NCBI RefSeq assembly: GCF_958979055.1
Contig: NC_084892.1
Span: 1,802,001 to 1,866,000, forward strand
Source of the DNA: Alnus glutinosa
Lineage: Eukaryota; Streptophyta; Magnoliopsida; Fagales; Betulaceae
Length of the DNA: 64,000 nucleotides
Direction: 5' to 3'
Shown: positions 11,784 to 26,155 of the stretch, piece after piece
Layout of the letters: each line of letters starts with the position of its first letter
Position numbering within the stretch: position 1 is the stretch's first letter
Position numbers and translations under genes: made by a program
The notes under the pieces: model-generated
Database searches by the model: none
What the model saw: only the letters and a program-made list of their open reading frames with translations
What the model was told of the DNA's origin: nothing

Positions 11784-12061
11784 ACATGTGATCAAGGCTT
11801 AATACATTTTCAACTAAACAGTTAAATCTCCCGAAACTAAAACTTAAAAATTGGGTAGCTGTTGTGTATGTATGTTATTTGACTTGAGAAACTCTAGAAT
11901 CTGTAGGGATAGATTCATAAATATTATTATTAATGCATTATTTGATATTCTCCTCGATCTGATCAGTTAGGACTAGAATTTAATTATATCGGAGAATGTA
12001 ATTAGGCTTTAATTATTGGTTGCTTTGTAATTAGTTTTCACCGTGACTGTCTTTCCTTCTG

Positions 12062-12500
12062 CATGGTAAAAGTATTTGTACATCAATATTTACAAACAAA
12101 ATCAAGTAAAAGTATTTGTACATCAATATTTACAAATACATCAATATTTTTTTAACTCAAGAGAGACATAAATAAACAAACAATAAACTAATAATTGTTA
12201 TCCATACAATCTACTATTCAAGATCCCTGCTCCGACAATGCCATCTTAGTCACCTTGAACCCGCCAATACAAATTCAAGAAGTGAGACAAGCTATGTATA
12301 TACAGGGAATGGAGAACAATTGATAATGTGATGGAGAATAATAATAAAACAGAAAAACTATGCTTGACCCCCCTAAACTGACATCTCCTTTGCAAAAACA
12401 CCTTCAAACTTTAATTTCTGCCATTAGGCCCATTCAAAACTACCATTTGTTGCTATTTACTAATATTCTTCTACAATATTATATGAGATCGCATATATTG
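12062..12500. other. Gene-free stretch with a short tandem repeat
   Basis: A unit of about 43 bp beginning AAAAGTATTTGTACATCAAT is repeated in tandem at about 12067-12150. Nothing else is recognised. Confidence 0.6.
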
Positions 12501-13333
12501 TGAAAAATTTTACCAAACTCAGAGCTCATCTATATTATAGATATAGATATTTAAGGCTTCTTCATTATCCCTTCATAGCAGTCTACTACACATGGTGCAT
12601 ATTTGATGCCAAAAAGTTTCAATTTCCCATAACAAATTAAAAGATTAGCGCACTTTATCCTAACAATGGCAATTAATTTTGTTGGGATAATTTATAGGAT
12701 GATCTCGATCGGTCATTAAAAAGGCATCTAAGAAAAGTGTTTGAAATACAAAACTCTATATTTCGTACTAATTAACCCACACTCTTCAAGTGCATGTGAT
12801 TTCAAGGCAACGATGGATATAAGTCATTTCGTTGTGTCGATCAAGTTGAAAGGGTTGAAGGTTGGTTGATAGTGGAGTGGGAGCGAAAGAAAAAGGGGTA
12901 GGGTCACTTCCATGTACTTCGAGTATATATACTTAAGAATAATCAATTCCATTGTCACCAACTTGAAATTTTATCAAACATTTCTTAGCCATCATATATA
13001 TAGTTCTCACACTATAAATTATCTTATTTGGACATCAAATAAAATCATTGATCAATCGTTAGTACAATTAAATAGCTTGAAACCCTTGAAATATAAATTT
13101 ATTCGATCAAAAAGAGTTTTTTTAAGAATTGTAGCTAGCTTTTAGAAATATGAAAAATATTATAATAAAATAATTCTTGTTTCAAGTGATGTCCTTGAAA
13201 TAAGGTTTTCCAAGACCTCTTTTTACGCGATTACTATGTGACTCTTTGTGAAAGCCAACTATATTAGAAAACTTAAATAAAAGATAGAACATGTGAAGAT
13301 GCATTATTGATCATCCAAGCTTGGGAAAAACTA

Positions 13334-13340
<7 letters not shown>
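12500..13340. repeat. Local duplication, copy 1 (partner 13890-14790)
   Basis: Clear but diverged similarity to 13890-14790 in the same orientation. Both copies show TTTACCAAACT..GGAGCTCAT, CATAGCAGTC.ACTA.ACATG, GAAAGGTTGAAGG.TGGTTG and CTTGAAACCCTTGAAATATAAA-type segments. No open reading frame is conserved, so the content is non-coding or decayed. Confidence 0.8.
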
Positions 13341-13367
<27 letters not shown>

Positions 13368-13889
13368 TGCTCCACTACTCCTGATGACTATATTTTGTCC
13401 CCAAAACTACTCTCCCTGTTTTTTTACCAAATTACGTACAAAGGAAAATACATCCAATAAACACAAAAACAGTTAGGTAACATACTAACATAAGAAACTC
13501 AGTCATCATGCTATCAAAGAGCCTTGATCTCGTACTCAAGGTGCGTAAACCGCTCTCCTACCATACACTCCAGTGCGCGCTAGCTGGCCATGCTAAAGTC
13601 AGGTCCATCGATCCTAGCCATAAAATACAGTCGATCAAGGAAGGCTTAGAGCAAGACGAAGATATATGGTGCAGATAGACGATGTGCCAGCCTCATCAGG
13701 ATCTACGGCCAACAACAACAGCTCTCTAAACAGGTGGTGGAGCATCCTGATTATGTTAGTGGATCAACAATAGGATCATGGCGAGGCTCAACGTACAGAT
13801 AGGATCAATGTAGACATTTTGGCCATAGCCAATTAACCGATTGATTAGACTAGCAACTCATGAGATGATCCATGAAGAGAGAGAGTATT
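13341..13889. other. Unrecognised GC-richer spacer between the local duplicates
   Basis: About 13500-13830 is richer in GC than the flanks and may be a decayed coding fragment, but no frame gives a recognisable protein on either strand. A (TA)n run lies at about 13335-13364. Confidence 0.4.
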
Positions 13890-14790
<901 letters not shown>

Positions 14791-15324
14791 AAAGAAGATG
14801 TATTATCCAATATTCACAACATGCATATATATTAGATTAAAATCACCATTTAAACAATATTTTGAAACAATTAGTGGCTTAAAAGAAATGATAAGTACGT
14901 AATACTGGAGTGCATAGAGTGTAAATCATCATCATAATATTTCATTTATACAAAGATATCGATTATAAATAGTGAAAGTTACAAATAGAAGTGATTTGTT
15001 AAATTCTCGCACCTATAATAAAATAACAAATTAAACAAACGAACCATTACAATTATGAGGAGATATTTGCAAAAATATAAAAAAAATAAAATAAAAAATA
15101 AAATAAAATAAAATGTTATTTAATAGATTCTCATATGATTTCTATACAATTATGATAATGTAGTAGTGAAAATCAGACATTTTTTTTTTCTCACTTAGAA
15201 TAATTTTTTCATGAATAATGTTATTAAGTAAACTCTCATACGATCGTCATATAGTTATGACATTGTGACAGTAAAAATTAATCTTTACATTAACACGGGC
15301 TTGTAAAAAAAATAAAGAAAATCA

Positions 15325-17805
15325 ATATCTTGAAATAGAATTTATTGCTGCTGCTGCTGCTGCTCACACGGTGAAAAGAGTTTAAGAGAATCCCTTGAAG
15401 TATCATTTAAAGGGGTGACAACCGACAAGGGATCGAGTTCCTAATTATTAATAGGCCGATGGTAGAAATTCGCTCTAAATTAAATCTACATCGGCCCAAC
15501 TGTTTCTTGAAACCAGTTTTTTATGTCTCGCATTAATTACTAATAAATCATTTTCATTTGTCCCGCAAATTGCGCTGCCTAAAATACCTGAATCCAATTG
15601 CCAAATGGATCTGGGAATCCCTGGAAAGCAATAAAGCATGCATGTTCATGCCCACCAACCACCAATATTTTGCCTTTTTCTTTTTTCTTTTTTCTTTTTT
15701 AATGGGCTGATCGATCCCTATTTATATTTCATACTATTTTATTGAAACTTAATTAACTTGTTTTAAATCCAAAAATGAGACCTTTATTTTGATATAATTT
15801 TAAATCAACTTATCTTAAAAGTTTAAACTGATAGGAAATAGTAAATTTCATCATTTAATTAAAATTATATTTTATTATACAAATTTGATTTTACATTTAT
15901 AATTTTAAACAAAATAACACAATATAGGCAGTAAAATACAACAAAATCATTTTTAAACCATAAAATAAATCATTTTTGTTTTTCCTTAATGTATGTTGGT
16001 CAACATGAACGTACGGTACCAATCCCATGCGGCCATGCTTGTCCAGATTAAATAGGATTTGCAAATAAAATGAGTCCAAATTAACATGCTCGCAATTAAG
16101 GCAGCATCTAAACCTACTGGCCGGCTACTGCATACTTCAAAGCTTCCAAAAATGGTATCGGATGCCAGACTTATTTTGACGTGTTATAGTTTCATTGGTT
16201 AATTAAAGCAATGCATGCAAATCTACTACCATTGTTTAATTTGTGATGCAACTCTCAATTCTAGTATTAAATTGTTTTATTTGCATCCCTCAAATTTATA
16301 ATATTAGTGAAATTACTTGCTCTGGGGCTCCGCTTTGTTTAATTTTGGCGTAAAATAATTTTAAAAATATATATTTTTGTAATTTTTCAGTATTTAGTAC
16401 CACAAAAAATAATAGTCAAAAGGTTTTTTAACTTCCGTAAAATGATTTTTTCTTTCTTAAAATCGTAAACCAATTTTCGAGTTTAAACTTCTCACTTTCA
16501 AATCACCGGAATTTGCCTGGCCATTGATCATAGACTTCACCCGAACTTCGATCAGACCACTAACGAAAGTTGCTGGGAGTCGTCAAGAACTAGCACGAAA
16601 GTCAATCTATAACGACCAGCACAATTGATCGTATGTCATTTTCTTCTTCCTAGCCAGGTCCTTCTTAGAAAGCACTCACTGAGTGTCAAATCTCTCTAGA
16701 TCGAGGATTTTTAATGCGTCTGGGTCGATCGGAAGTTAGGCTTACTTCTCTCCCCAACCTTTTAGCATGTGGCCGTTGAAGAAAAAAAAAAAAAAACCCA
16801 AAATCATAAAGAAAGAAGAAAAATTAGGCCCTGTTTTTGTTGTTTTACGTACAAGTTAATCACTGTTAGAAATTTAAAAAAAAAAAAAATTTGTTAAAAA
16901 TATCTACTAACGAAAAACATCTTACAATAAATAAATAAATTAACATAAAATATTGACAATCAAATAAATCGGCATGTTTCACTACAAGTTTGGGTCGTTA
17001 TCAGTCACCGAATTTGGATTCGGGTAACATGCACTTAGGACATGGAGTCAGGTCATTAAGTATTTATATTTTTGTATCAACCTGCTTGTTCGAATAATTC
17101 ATTTTTCTTTAATTTTTTTTTTCTTTGTGAATGTGTTTATCCAAATAAAATACCTTATTATATTTTCATAATTAAGATGGTCGTACAATTAACTTATATT
17201 TAAATATCTTATTATATTAAAAGAAGTAACTATCACGTTTTACTGTACAGGACGGCTGCACGTACATTTTTTAAAGAATTAACCGTTGACAAACGTATGA
17301 TATAAGGTAGCTGAGTGTCTTCTTTATATTGGATGTTACTTACTTATATTATCTTTCAAAATTTAACTGATGATATATACCTTTCCATCTTTAAGAAGTC
17401 ATTTGAAATTTTTAAATTTTAAGGAAGAATTTGATAAAATGTGAAATTTCAGTGCCCACTTAAACATTTCTTCCTAATTCGGATAAGAATATTACAACTT
17501 TTATTATTACAAATTAATATGGTAATACATGTGAGACTTATTACATTTTTCACTAAATAATTAAATCTATCAAAATTAAGACTTAAAAATTGGGTAGCTG
17601 CATGTTGTCTATGTTATTTGACTTGAGAAACTCTATAATCTGTAGGAATAGATTCATAATTATTATTATTAATGTCTTTGATATTCTCTTCTGATCAGTT
17701 AGCTAGGACTAGAATTTAATTATATCGGAGAATGTAATTAGGCTTTAATTATTGGTTGCTTTGTAATTAGTTTTCATCGTGACTGTCTTTCCTTCTGCTT
17801 GGTGG
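15325..17805. repeat. Copy B of the duplicated non-coding block
   Basis: Partner of 6748-12062. It keeps single target sites where copy A has insertions (for example TAAAATAAA at 15961-15969 and ACATGT at 17527-17532). Near its start a (CTG)n run is slightly longer than in copy A (about 15347-15364). Copy B also has some sequence that copy A lacks, for example about 16840-17160. Confidence 0.9.
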
Positions 17806-18154
17806 TTAGGTTCTAGGGTTGGTGCTCACCCCTTAGAACCCCTACCTCCTCTTAATTATAACAAAGTCTTTTCTTTTTCTTTTTTTATGTGTAGTGTTTC
17901 TAAAATTTAGACCAAGGGGTAGTCTAGAGTAGCGTGTATATGATGTAAGTTAGCTTATTGAATGATTTGGATACGTGTCCTTTTTTTTATTGGATATATA
18001 TGATGGTCACATGTCATGACTTAGTACCTCTAAAAATTTAATTAAGAATGAAGGGGGTTAATTGGTAATTTTTTAAACTTTAAGGAGTGATTTTTTAAAC
18101 TTTAGAGAGCCGTTTGATAAAAGGTAAAACTTCAAGGGTCACTCAAGCATTTTC

Positions 18155-18350
18155 CTTAAGAATAATGCTACATACTACACATACATCTCACATTATCCTA
18201 CTGAATTGATGTGGTAGTGTCTATCAACTATTGATTTTTTTATTTTATTTTTTAATAAGGGCTAATCTAATGGTTGATAAGTACTACCATTACAGCTCAA
18301 TGAAATGGGGTGAGATGTGGGGTATAGTACATAGCACTACTATTTCCTAA
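18155..18350. mobile_element. MITE-like inverted-repeat element
   Basis: The left arm (AAGAATAATGCTACATACTA...) and the right arm (reverse complement TAGGAAATAGTAGTGCTATG...) can pair over about 60 bp with mismatches, including the ACATCTCAC.CC segment. It has no coding content. The ends recall other small elements here with GAGTAAT...ATTACTC termini. Confidence 0.55.
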
Positions 18351-19084
18351 TTATGATAAAATTGTAAGAGTATTGCTAAGAGTACTACATCTTTTACTAT
18401 AAATCTCTTATAAACTGATGCAATATAGTACGTGTGACACTTGTAACATTTGTCACTAAATAATGATATTTACCTATCAAATTTTATTGCTTAACTTTTT
18501 TATTATTAAGATATAAGCTTGTAAGGATATTGTGCTAAAAAGTTGAAAACTATAATACATTTTTCTAATTTTAGTTAAGAAACAAAAAAGAAGTCAACAT
18601 TTTTAGCTGGGCCGGATAGAGATTTTTAATAATTTTTCTTTCCGAATTACTAGTAATCTAGACAACAAATATGAGATATGTTTTATGAGATTCACATGCT
18701 CGAGTAAGTCTCGAGTAGTTGGCTGACATTTTTGGGCATGTGAATCCCACTCTAATTATCTAAACAGCAAATTGTTGGAGATCCAAATCCAGTTAGGTTC
18801 AAGAAAAATCTTGTTAAAAACTCATGCTTCATTTAATGAGCATGTTTGATAAAGAGTTTTGTTGTAAGTTTTTTGTTTGAACAATAATAAGAACTAAGAA
18901 GTGATTGATGTGAAATAAAGATAAAATGATATTTGAATTTTTTTTGCAAGAGAAAAGTGAAAGCAGTTGTATGGTAATAAGAAAAAAAGAAGTTGACCTT
19001 TTCTTTTGGAAAAATGAAACAAAGGGAGAGTTGACTTTGTTGCCAAAAAAAGGTGTTTGGTATTCGAAGTTATCTCTCAGTTTT
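18351..19084. other. Gene-free AT-rich stretch
   Basis: No gene, RNA or clear repeat is seen. Confidence 0.5.
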
Positions 19085-20290
19085 TTTTTTTTGTTTTTTT
19101 GAACAAATAGTAAGTGCTATTATAAATGTTGAAAAGCACTAAGGCTTACATCTTGAGAAATAGAGGGATAGAGGGACAAGACCCCCTACACTCTAAGCCA
19201 GATGAATCTGACTTAAAAAACAGCTGTCTGAGCAGAAACAACAAACCTTACCATAATTACATTCGAGTCTCTCTTTCATCTATGCTCACTTTCAAATAAA
19301 AGAGGGCTGATTTAGCATCTAGCAAAAAAAAATTTCAATAAAATTTGAGCAATATACAGGTAGACTGTACAGGAGAAACAATGGGAGTACACAAACACAA
19401 AACAGAAAAAACCCAAAAAACAAGCTATCAGCAATGGATTTCATTGGAGATGGCGGCGCGTGGAGGACACGCAACGTCACCGGTACCACCCAGCCATAAA
19501 TCGGTCACCGTAGACCCCATCCAACATCGTGTACGGCCAGAAAAGGGGAAGCGTGGCCGTCACGAGCGCTAAAGAGCGAAAGGCTCTCTGGTGCATGCAG
19601 GCCACGCTTCGAACACCGACGACCGACGTGGCCTGTGCTTCCAGCGCCTGGACCAGACGACGACGGGGAACGCGGCTGAGGGGCGTGTCTTGAAAAAAGC
19701 AACGGAGTTGTGTAGATCTGGATCCAAAGTTTAAGACGAAAATTTGAAAAAAAAAAAATGGCCAAACAACCACAGTTAAACGACATAATCACTGCCACAC
19801 CTCCAAGCTGGAACACCTAAATTTGAGCCTTCCTACAAAAATACAAAAGAAAGAGAAAGAAAAAACACAAATACAAGCCATCATAGCCTAACAAGGCTAG
19901 GAGAAAGACAGTCACCACCATATCTACCGAGGGGAACAAAAGTTTCATAGCTTTAATGGTTGAAAGAAATCTAAAATCTACCGATAAAAATTCAAAGAAA
20001 AAACAAAACACCTTAGTTCTTTTGGATGAGTCCTTCTACACATGCACCCCTCATCCCCTTGTCACCTCTTTATAATAAAAAATATCAGAGACAACTTTTT
20101 AATAAAAATTAATTTTTTTAAGAAAAAGAGGGTGAGAAGGGATGAAAGACTCATCTCTTCTAACATTTTCCCTCTTGGATGAAGAGATAAGACAAGAGCC
20201 GGAGGAGAGAGGGACAGCAACAAGAAGCTCTCCAATTACAGAAACTCTCTCACTCTCGCCCAGAGAGAAAGACGTCAAGAAATGTCATAT
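19085..20290 (-). mobile_element. Dispersed repeat, third copy, with GC-rich core
   Basis: It begins with a T-run and shares motifs with 7380-8190: CTACACTCTAAGCCAGATGAATCTGACTTA-like text (two parts of it match), then GCGTGTCTTG...TAGATCTGG, then TCATAGC..TAA...GGCTAGG-type units. A GC-rich core lies at about 19440-19740. Open frames there overlap on both strands and resemble no known protein. On the - strand it would end in an A-tail, as a retroposon would. Confidence 0.5.
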
Positions 20291-20657
20291 ATATAAAGTT
20301 ATCTCTGGTTTAGTACGTTGGTAGCTAGGATAGCAATAAATTTTACCTATTGTCAGTTCCTTCCGCTACTTTCCTTTAGTCCAGATTCCCTTTTTTCTTT
20401 AGATTCTCTCGCCAGCCAAACATAATACGATCGAATATGTATACGTGTATATTTAAAATAATTTGTGAGTATCCTCGATCAAGCATACAGCATTCGGCTC
20501 AATATTCTTTCCTTAAATTTTAGTTTAGGATGAATTTTGATTTTTATTATTTAAAAATATTCACCCCTATTTCTCATCTCCATTTTTAATTTTTCAATAA
20601 GACACCAATAAACCGATGATTCTCAGTTTCAATCCGACCTGGTCAAACACCTGGCCA

Positions 20658-20760
20658 TATATAGTAGGAGCTTGAGATGATTTATTTTCTTTAATTAAAA
20701 TATATATATATATATATATAGTGGGAGCTTGAGATGATTTATTTTCTTTAATTAATTATA
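20658..20760 (+). promoter_or_regulatory. Direct duplication in the P450 upstream region
   Basis: A segment of about 37 bp, GGAGCTTGAGATGATTTATT followed by TTCTTTAATTA, occurs twice with an offset of 57 bp. The copies are separated by a (TA)n run and lie about 75-180 bp upstream of the P450 start codon, where it could duplicate transcription-factor sites. Confidence 0.7.
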
Positions 20761-20768
20761 AAAACAGC

Positions 20769-20777
20769 CTATAAATG
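20769..20777 (+). promoter_or_regulatory. TATA box of the P450 gene
   Basis: CTATAAATG lies about 60 bp upstream of the start codon at 20836. A transcription start about 30 bp downstream would give a 5' UTR of about 30 bp. Confidence 0.55.
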
Positions 20778-20835
20778 GTAGGAGTAGCCTAGTAGGCTAT
20801 TAGCTTAGAAGATACCAAACAAAGGTTTTGAAGTC

Positions 20836-22502
20836 ATGGAGTGGCCCCTTGTTTGCTTTATCATCTTCTTCTTACCAGCTCTACTCGTCTTCCTCCGCCG
20901 AAGAAAGTCCAGCCTTAACCGCCGGCTTCCTCCAGGGCCACCGGGATGGCCAATATTCGGCAACATGTTCGATCTTGGAGCAATGCCACACCGCACCCTG
21001 GCGGGCCTAAGGCACAAGTACGGCGGCGTTATATGGCTAAGATTTGGGGCCAGAAACTCCATGGCAATCCTCTCGGTGAAAGCAGCCACCGAGTTCTTCA
21101 AGCACCACGACCTCTCTTTCGCCGAGCGCACCGTCACCGAGACCATGCGCGCCCACGACTACCACCAGGGCTCCTTAGCGCTCGCACCTTACGGTTCCTA
21201 TTGGCGCGTGCTCAGGCGCCTTGTAACGGTCGACATGTTAGTCGCCAAGCGAGTGAACGACTCGGCGGACATACGTAGGAGATGCGTGGACAACATGTTG
21301 TTGTGGATCGAGGAAGAGGCGAGGAAACTTGACGCGCCCTCGCGTGGAGTTCACGTGGCAAGGTTCGTATTCCTCATGACGTTCAATCTGCTCGGGAACC
21401 TCATGCTTTCACGTGACTTGGGGGATCCACAGTCGAAGGAGGGGTCGGAGTTTTTTACGGCGATGATGGGGCTGATGGAGTGGTCTGGGCATGCGAACAT
21501 GGCGGACTTTTTTCCATGGCTGCGGTGGCTGGACCCGCAGGGGCTGAGGAGGAACATGGAGAGGGATCTTGGGAAAGCTATGGAGATTGCATCCAAGTTT
21601 GTGAAGGAACGGATTAAGGATAGGCAGGCCGGAGGAGAGAAGAGGAAGGACTTCTTGGATGTGTTGCTTGAGTTTGAAGGCAATGGAAAAGATGAGCCGA
21701 CCAAAATTTCTGACAGAGACGTAAATATTTTTATATTGGTAAGTAAAACAAACTCTCCACTAGATGGCCACAGCGTTTCCAATTAATTTTCCTGTGAAAT
21801 TGACTAATTGAGTAAGACAAATGCCAGAAATCAATTTTTTATTTTTTATTTTTTATTTTTTTGAATAGAAATTTTTATTTTATTTTAACATAATGGGTTG
21901 ATTTCAGGCTAGGGGGCGGAACCAGCCATTTGAGAGTGGGGAAAATTTAAAAAAAATAATAAAAGACAAAACGATGAGAAGAGAAAATGAAGAACATGAA
22001 AAAAAAAAAAAAAAAAAAAAGGAAATATAGAAAGATATTGAGATTAAGGTGATTCGACTTATAGTCTACATTCACACGTTAAAGTCTTATATGCTACATC
22101 TTTTCTTGATATTTGATTTGAGTACAATGTTTTATTTATAGAGCCTTTATATGTGATTTGAATAATTTCAAATATAAACATATATCTTGGATTAGGGGTT
22201 AACGAATCCCTTAATCTATGATAATCAAATCATTTAAATCCCTTAATTTATGAGATACAAATCAATATTTATCTCAAAAAATTTCTATTCTTTAACATAT
22301 TTCATAAAATAAATAAATATTTTTCTTTTAAAAAAAAAAACATAAAATTTAGGGACAATTTTAAAATTTTGGGGGGATAGAAACCCCCAAAGCAATACAT
22401 ATATAGTTTCGCTCCTGATTGATTTGGACCGATCGATATATTAGCATTGTGAAATAATTATAGAATAAAAATATGGTATATATTACTACGCTGTAAAATT
22501 AG

Positions 22503-22588
<86 letters not shown>

Positions 22589-23850
22589 TTTTTCTTTTGG
22601 CAACATGAGGAATGTTAGAGCTCATTTTAGAGTCTTTTTAGAGTTCTTCTATGCTAACATGACCCTATGTATATTTTAATAAAAACATGAGAGATAAATT
22701 AAGCAGTAGTTTTTCTTTATTAAAAACAGGGTGTCATGTTAGCATAAAAGGACTCTAGACAAACACTAACTTGACAACATATATATATATATATACAATT
22801 AGATTTATGATTTCTCCATTTCTCTTGTAATAGATAGCTAGAGAGGATCCTGGTCGACTATGTTATTGCTGCTAGATTGGGACAAATTATAAAAATTCAT
22901 AACAGTTCATTTTTCATGACTTAAGGGAACTATTTTGGAGTCGATCTCAATTTAACTGGGATTAAGTTTTAGTTTAATTGAAATTACTGAAGGTTCTTCC
23001 TTGTTCAAAAAAAATTAAAATCATTGTTTAGATGAAGAAGGCAAATGCTAATGACAAAATTTTCTTCTAAACTACTTGGGAAGAATTCCTTTCGATCTAA
23101 TCTATTAAACTGACATGTATTCAAAATACACGTGATTCATACGTGCATTTTTAATTCTCACGGGCATTTTTAAGAGTTGGAATGAATGTTCAGTAAGCAA
23201 CAATAGTTGTATGTCTGATGCAGGAAATGTTCTTGGCTGGTTCAGAAACAACAAGCAGCACTATTGAGTGGGCATTGACAGAGCTCCTATGCAATCCCGA
23301 GTCGATGGTGAAGGTCAAAACCGAGCTCGCGCGAGTAGTCGGACAAAAGCAAAAGGTTGAAGAGAGCGACATTGACAGCCTCCCATACTTGCAGGCAGTA
23401 ATCAAGGAAACACTGCGATTACATCCTCCAATTCCATTCCTAGTCCCACGAAGGGCAATGGAAGACACCAATTTCATGGGATTTCACATACCCAAAAACA
23501 CACAGGTTCTTGTGAATGCTTGGGCAATTGGAAGAGACCCAGATGTCTGGGAAGACCCTTTGTCTTTTAAGCCCGACAGGTTTATAGACACAAACGTTGA
23601 GTATAAGGGGCAACATTATGAGCTGATCCCATTTGGGGCTGGGAGAAGAATGTGTGCAGGCGTGCCTTTGGCTCATAGAGTTCTTCACCTTATTTTGGGC
23701 TCTTTGCTTCACAAATTTGATTGGGAACTCGATGGTAGTGTGACTCGGGAGACGATGGACATGAAGGACAACTTGGGTGTAACAGTGCGGAAGTCAGAAC
23801 CATTGCTGGCAGTGCCTAAAAAATGTATTGTATTAGACTCGGAAGAATGA
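20836..23850 (+). CDS. Cytochrome P450, CYP76 family (CYP76A-like), two exons
   Basis: This is a haem-thiolate monooxygenase, probably anchored in the ER membrane and fed electrons by cytochrome P450 reductase. Exons are 20836-21738 and 23224-23850, joined in phase 0 (GT at 21739, AG at 23222-23223), giving 509 residues, the usual length. There is an N-terminal hydrophobic anchor (about 3-21), a basic stop and a proline-rich hinge PPGPPGWP. The I-helix has AGSETT (about 306-311), the K-helix has ETLR (363-366), the aromatic region is FKPDRF, and the haem loop FGAGRRMCAG has its Cys near 445. Overall resemblance is strongest to CYP76A. Related CYP76 enzymes oxidise monoterpenols and other small substrates, but the substrate here cannot be read from sequence. 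All key residues are present. The start gives MEWPL, like other CYP76A proteins. Confidence 0.93.
21739..23223 (+). other. P450 intron (1,485 bp) with repeats
   Basis: It has canonical GT..AG ends at the position usual for CYP76 genes, just before the I-helix EMFLAGSETT. It contains an A-run (about 22000-22020), a long (TA)n microsatellite (about 22506-22580) and a small inverted-repeat element at about 22614-22770. Confidence 0.85.
22614..22770. mobile_element. MITE-like foldback in the P450 intron
   Basis: GTTAG.GCTC...TAGAGT...ATGCTAACATGACCC on the left is mirrored by GGGTGTCATGTTAGCAT...ACTCTAGACAAACACTAAC on the right. The arms are about 50 bp and the loop is AT-rich. Confidence 0.6.
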
Positions 23851-26155
23851 GAACCACTTTGTTTCTAAACAAAGTTGTTTGTCTGTAATCAAGATTTGAT
23901 CTGATTACCTTTTCTATCATGTCTCACCCACCATATTTTTCTTATAAATACATGAGAAATATTTAGTTTTATTCTCGCATACAAGAGAATTGCACATTTC
24001 TCTAAATAAATTGTTAATAAAATTATATAACGTAGTTTTATCGGGCTCTTCCTAGTTGTTGACTTGGGCCTTAAGAATGAATTGCCTATATTCCTGTGCT
24101 CCTTTTTTTTTCTTTTTTGTCTTTGCTTTTGCTTTTCTTCCATATCTTATTTTATTTTATTATTTAATATGATATCATGACAAAGATAATGAGTTCGAAT
24201 ATTATCTTTATAATTCACCTTTTATTTCAATTAAATACTCTTAATGTTGGGCTTCACTTATTGAGCTTACATGGAGAGGAACATGTTAAAATAGTAACTA
24301 AATGATTAAATTTACTATTTTCAATCGTTTTAAGCTTTTCAAATAAATGATGATTTAACATGATATCAAATCCACTTCTTACGGCCTTTAGCTACTCCTC
24401 ACGCTTCCTTGCAAGAGAATCAAATCATTGCGTTGGTCGGTGTTTCCTTAGCTCATACAGTACTCTAACAATCTCCTTGATACCTACCTTGCTTGTACTA
24501 GGCGAACGGAGTTCCTTTACAAACGCACGCGCCTTCTCCTACCGTTGTCAGTCCTTCCCAAGCCTTCACCGAATGTATCTTTGAAAAACCAATACCAAAA
24601 AAAGGGTTCACAATTAGCTGATCGATTAACCTATGAAAATTTTAACTAGAATGGCCTCCCCACACGTCCTCACGCACTGCCATGTGTCTTTGTGATCTCG
24701 TCCCGTGCTAGAAGGCTTCCTCACATGCTCCATCTCTCCCCACACGCCACCGTGTATTTTTGTCCACATGCTTTCATGCGCCACACGTGCCATTGCTTAT
24801 GCTTCACACACACACACACGCACTTCACACGGGTTTATCGGATCCGATGACCCGATCCGACACAAATAGCCCACTCGGCCCAGCCTACTAATCCAGATTC
24901 GCTCTGCCCAGCTAGGTGAAGTCATGGGCCATTGCTAGGTGAAGTCACAGGCTATCTGGGAATTCAAGTATTCCAATTTTTTGAATTAGAAGAGCCATTC
25001 TTTTCCTCTTCCTTTTTGCCCCCAGAAGAACCCATAATTGATAACATGGAAATCGTGACAACAATTTTATGCCACTCGCTCAGTTTGTCGTTATCATGAT
25101 GAGCAAATATTGCCGTCCAGCAAAGTAGGAGTATTTTGATTTGTGATGCATTCGGAATCAGAGTGAATATGTCAATTCTTCATTCAAAGACAAGCTACAA
25201 GCAGCAATGTATATGGTCCACGGCATAGCTGGACCTCAGTACAGAGTCAGTGAGAAAGGTTAGAGAAGAGCTTGATCAGACAGTAATTATGAGAGGAGAA
25301 GCTGCCAGCCACACGGTTATATCCTGCTTTTCTATCGCTGCTTCCACAAATCGCAATATAAGCCGGATCCCAATTCCTGGAATTCCCTCCCTGAAATTTG
25401 GGCAAAAAATGAAAGAGAGAATCCCGGGAATGAGCTGCCTGGACAGGTCTCAGGCAGCCCGAGGTGTGAGGCCCACCTGCTCAGCACCTTGGACCCTCTC
25501 ATTCCCTGAAATTTAGGCAAAAAATTCCGGGGAATCCCAATCTTTAAACGACAACAACTCCACGGGGAAGCGAATCCCCAGACCAGAAACACACCAGTTC
25601 AGGAACACATAATCATTTGGAAAGGACCTGAATTCTAGGGACGAACCATTGCCTTTCGTCAATCAGATCTGGGGAACACCAATCAGGGCCGCAGGTTGAG
25701 TTGATCTATGGCTTCACAAATCACAAGGTTTTGGAAAACAGCACGTCAGGCAACGTAAGGCTGTGCAGCCACATCAAATCCAAAATGAGGGCTAGCAACA
25801 CAAGAGAGAGATAAGGAAAAGAGAAGATGATGTGTTGAAATTACTCATATGTTAAAACAGTGATTTAAATATGCCTTCCATGAGAGCACAGGGAGCTTCA
25901 TGTTACAATATGAAATATGCTATACATGAAATGGCAAATTCTTCCACTGCAGAAACAAATAAAAGAATCTCCAAATGGACCAAATCCCTGCAAAAAGTTA
26001 ACTGGAAGGCTGGAAGCTCAGAACAATACCTTAATAATTGAAGGAATGCCTTCCATGTTCTGAACCCAATCCCATTTGATAGGAACATTTCTCTATATTG
26101 ATAATGTACATTTTACGACACCTAGGAGAAATCTCTCGTAATTTATAAAACATCA
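23851..26155. other. Intergenic region between the P450 and the DUF668 gene
   Basis: No supported gene. About 24640-24960 is GC-richer and contains a GATCCGATGACCCGATCCGA segment and two copies of GCTAGGTGAAGTCA..GG (about 24911 and 24936), perhaps a decayed LTR. About 25385-25545 carries CCCTGAAATTTGGGCAAAAA twice about 120 bp apart. The part from about 25860 to 26155 may be the 3' UTR of the DUF668 gene, which reads leftward. Confidence 0.45.

Larger units (their letters stand above)
6748..12062. repeat. Copy A of a duplicated non-coding block (partner 15325-17805)
   Basis: Long stretches match the block at 15325-17805 with only scattered differences. Examples are 6970-7110 with 15390-15535, 8800-9470 with 15990-16680, 9890-9970 with 17225-17325, 10905-11160 with 17328-17530, and 11880-12060 with 17605-17800. 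This copy is about twice as long because it holds insertions absent from the partner: 6832-6957, about 7380-8190, 8386-8784, about 9519-9672, 9971-10902 and 11164-11783. No open reading frame is conserved between the copies, so the duplicated unit appears to be non-coding or long decayed. Confidence 0.9.
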
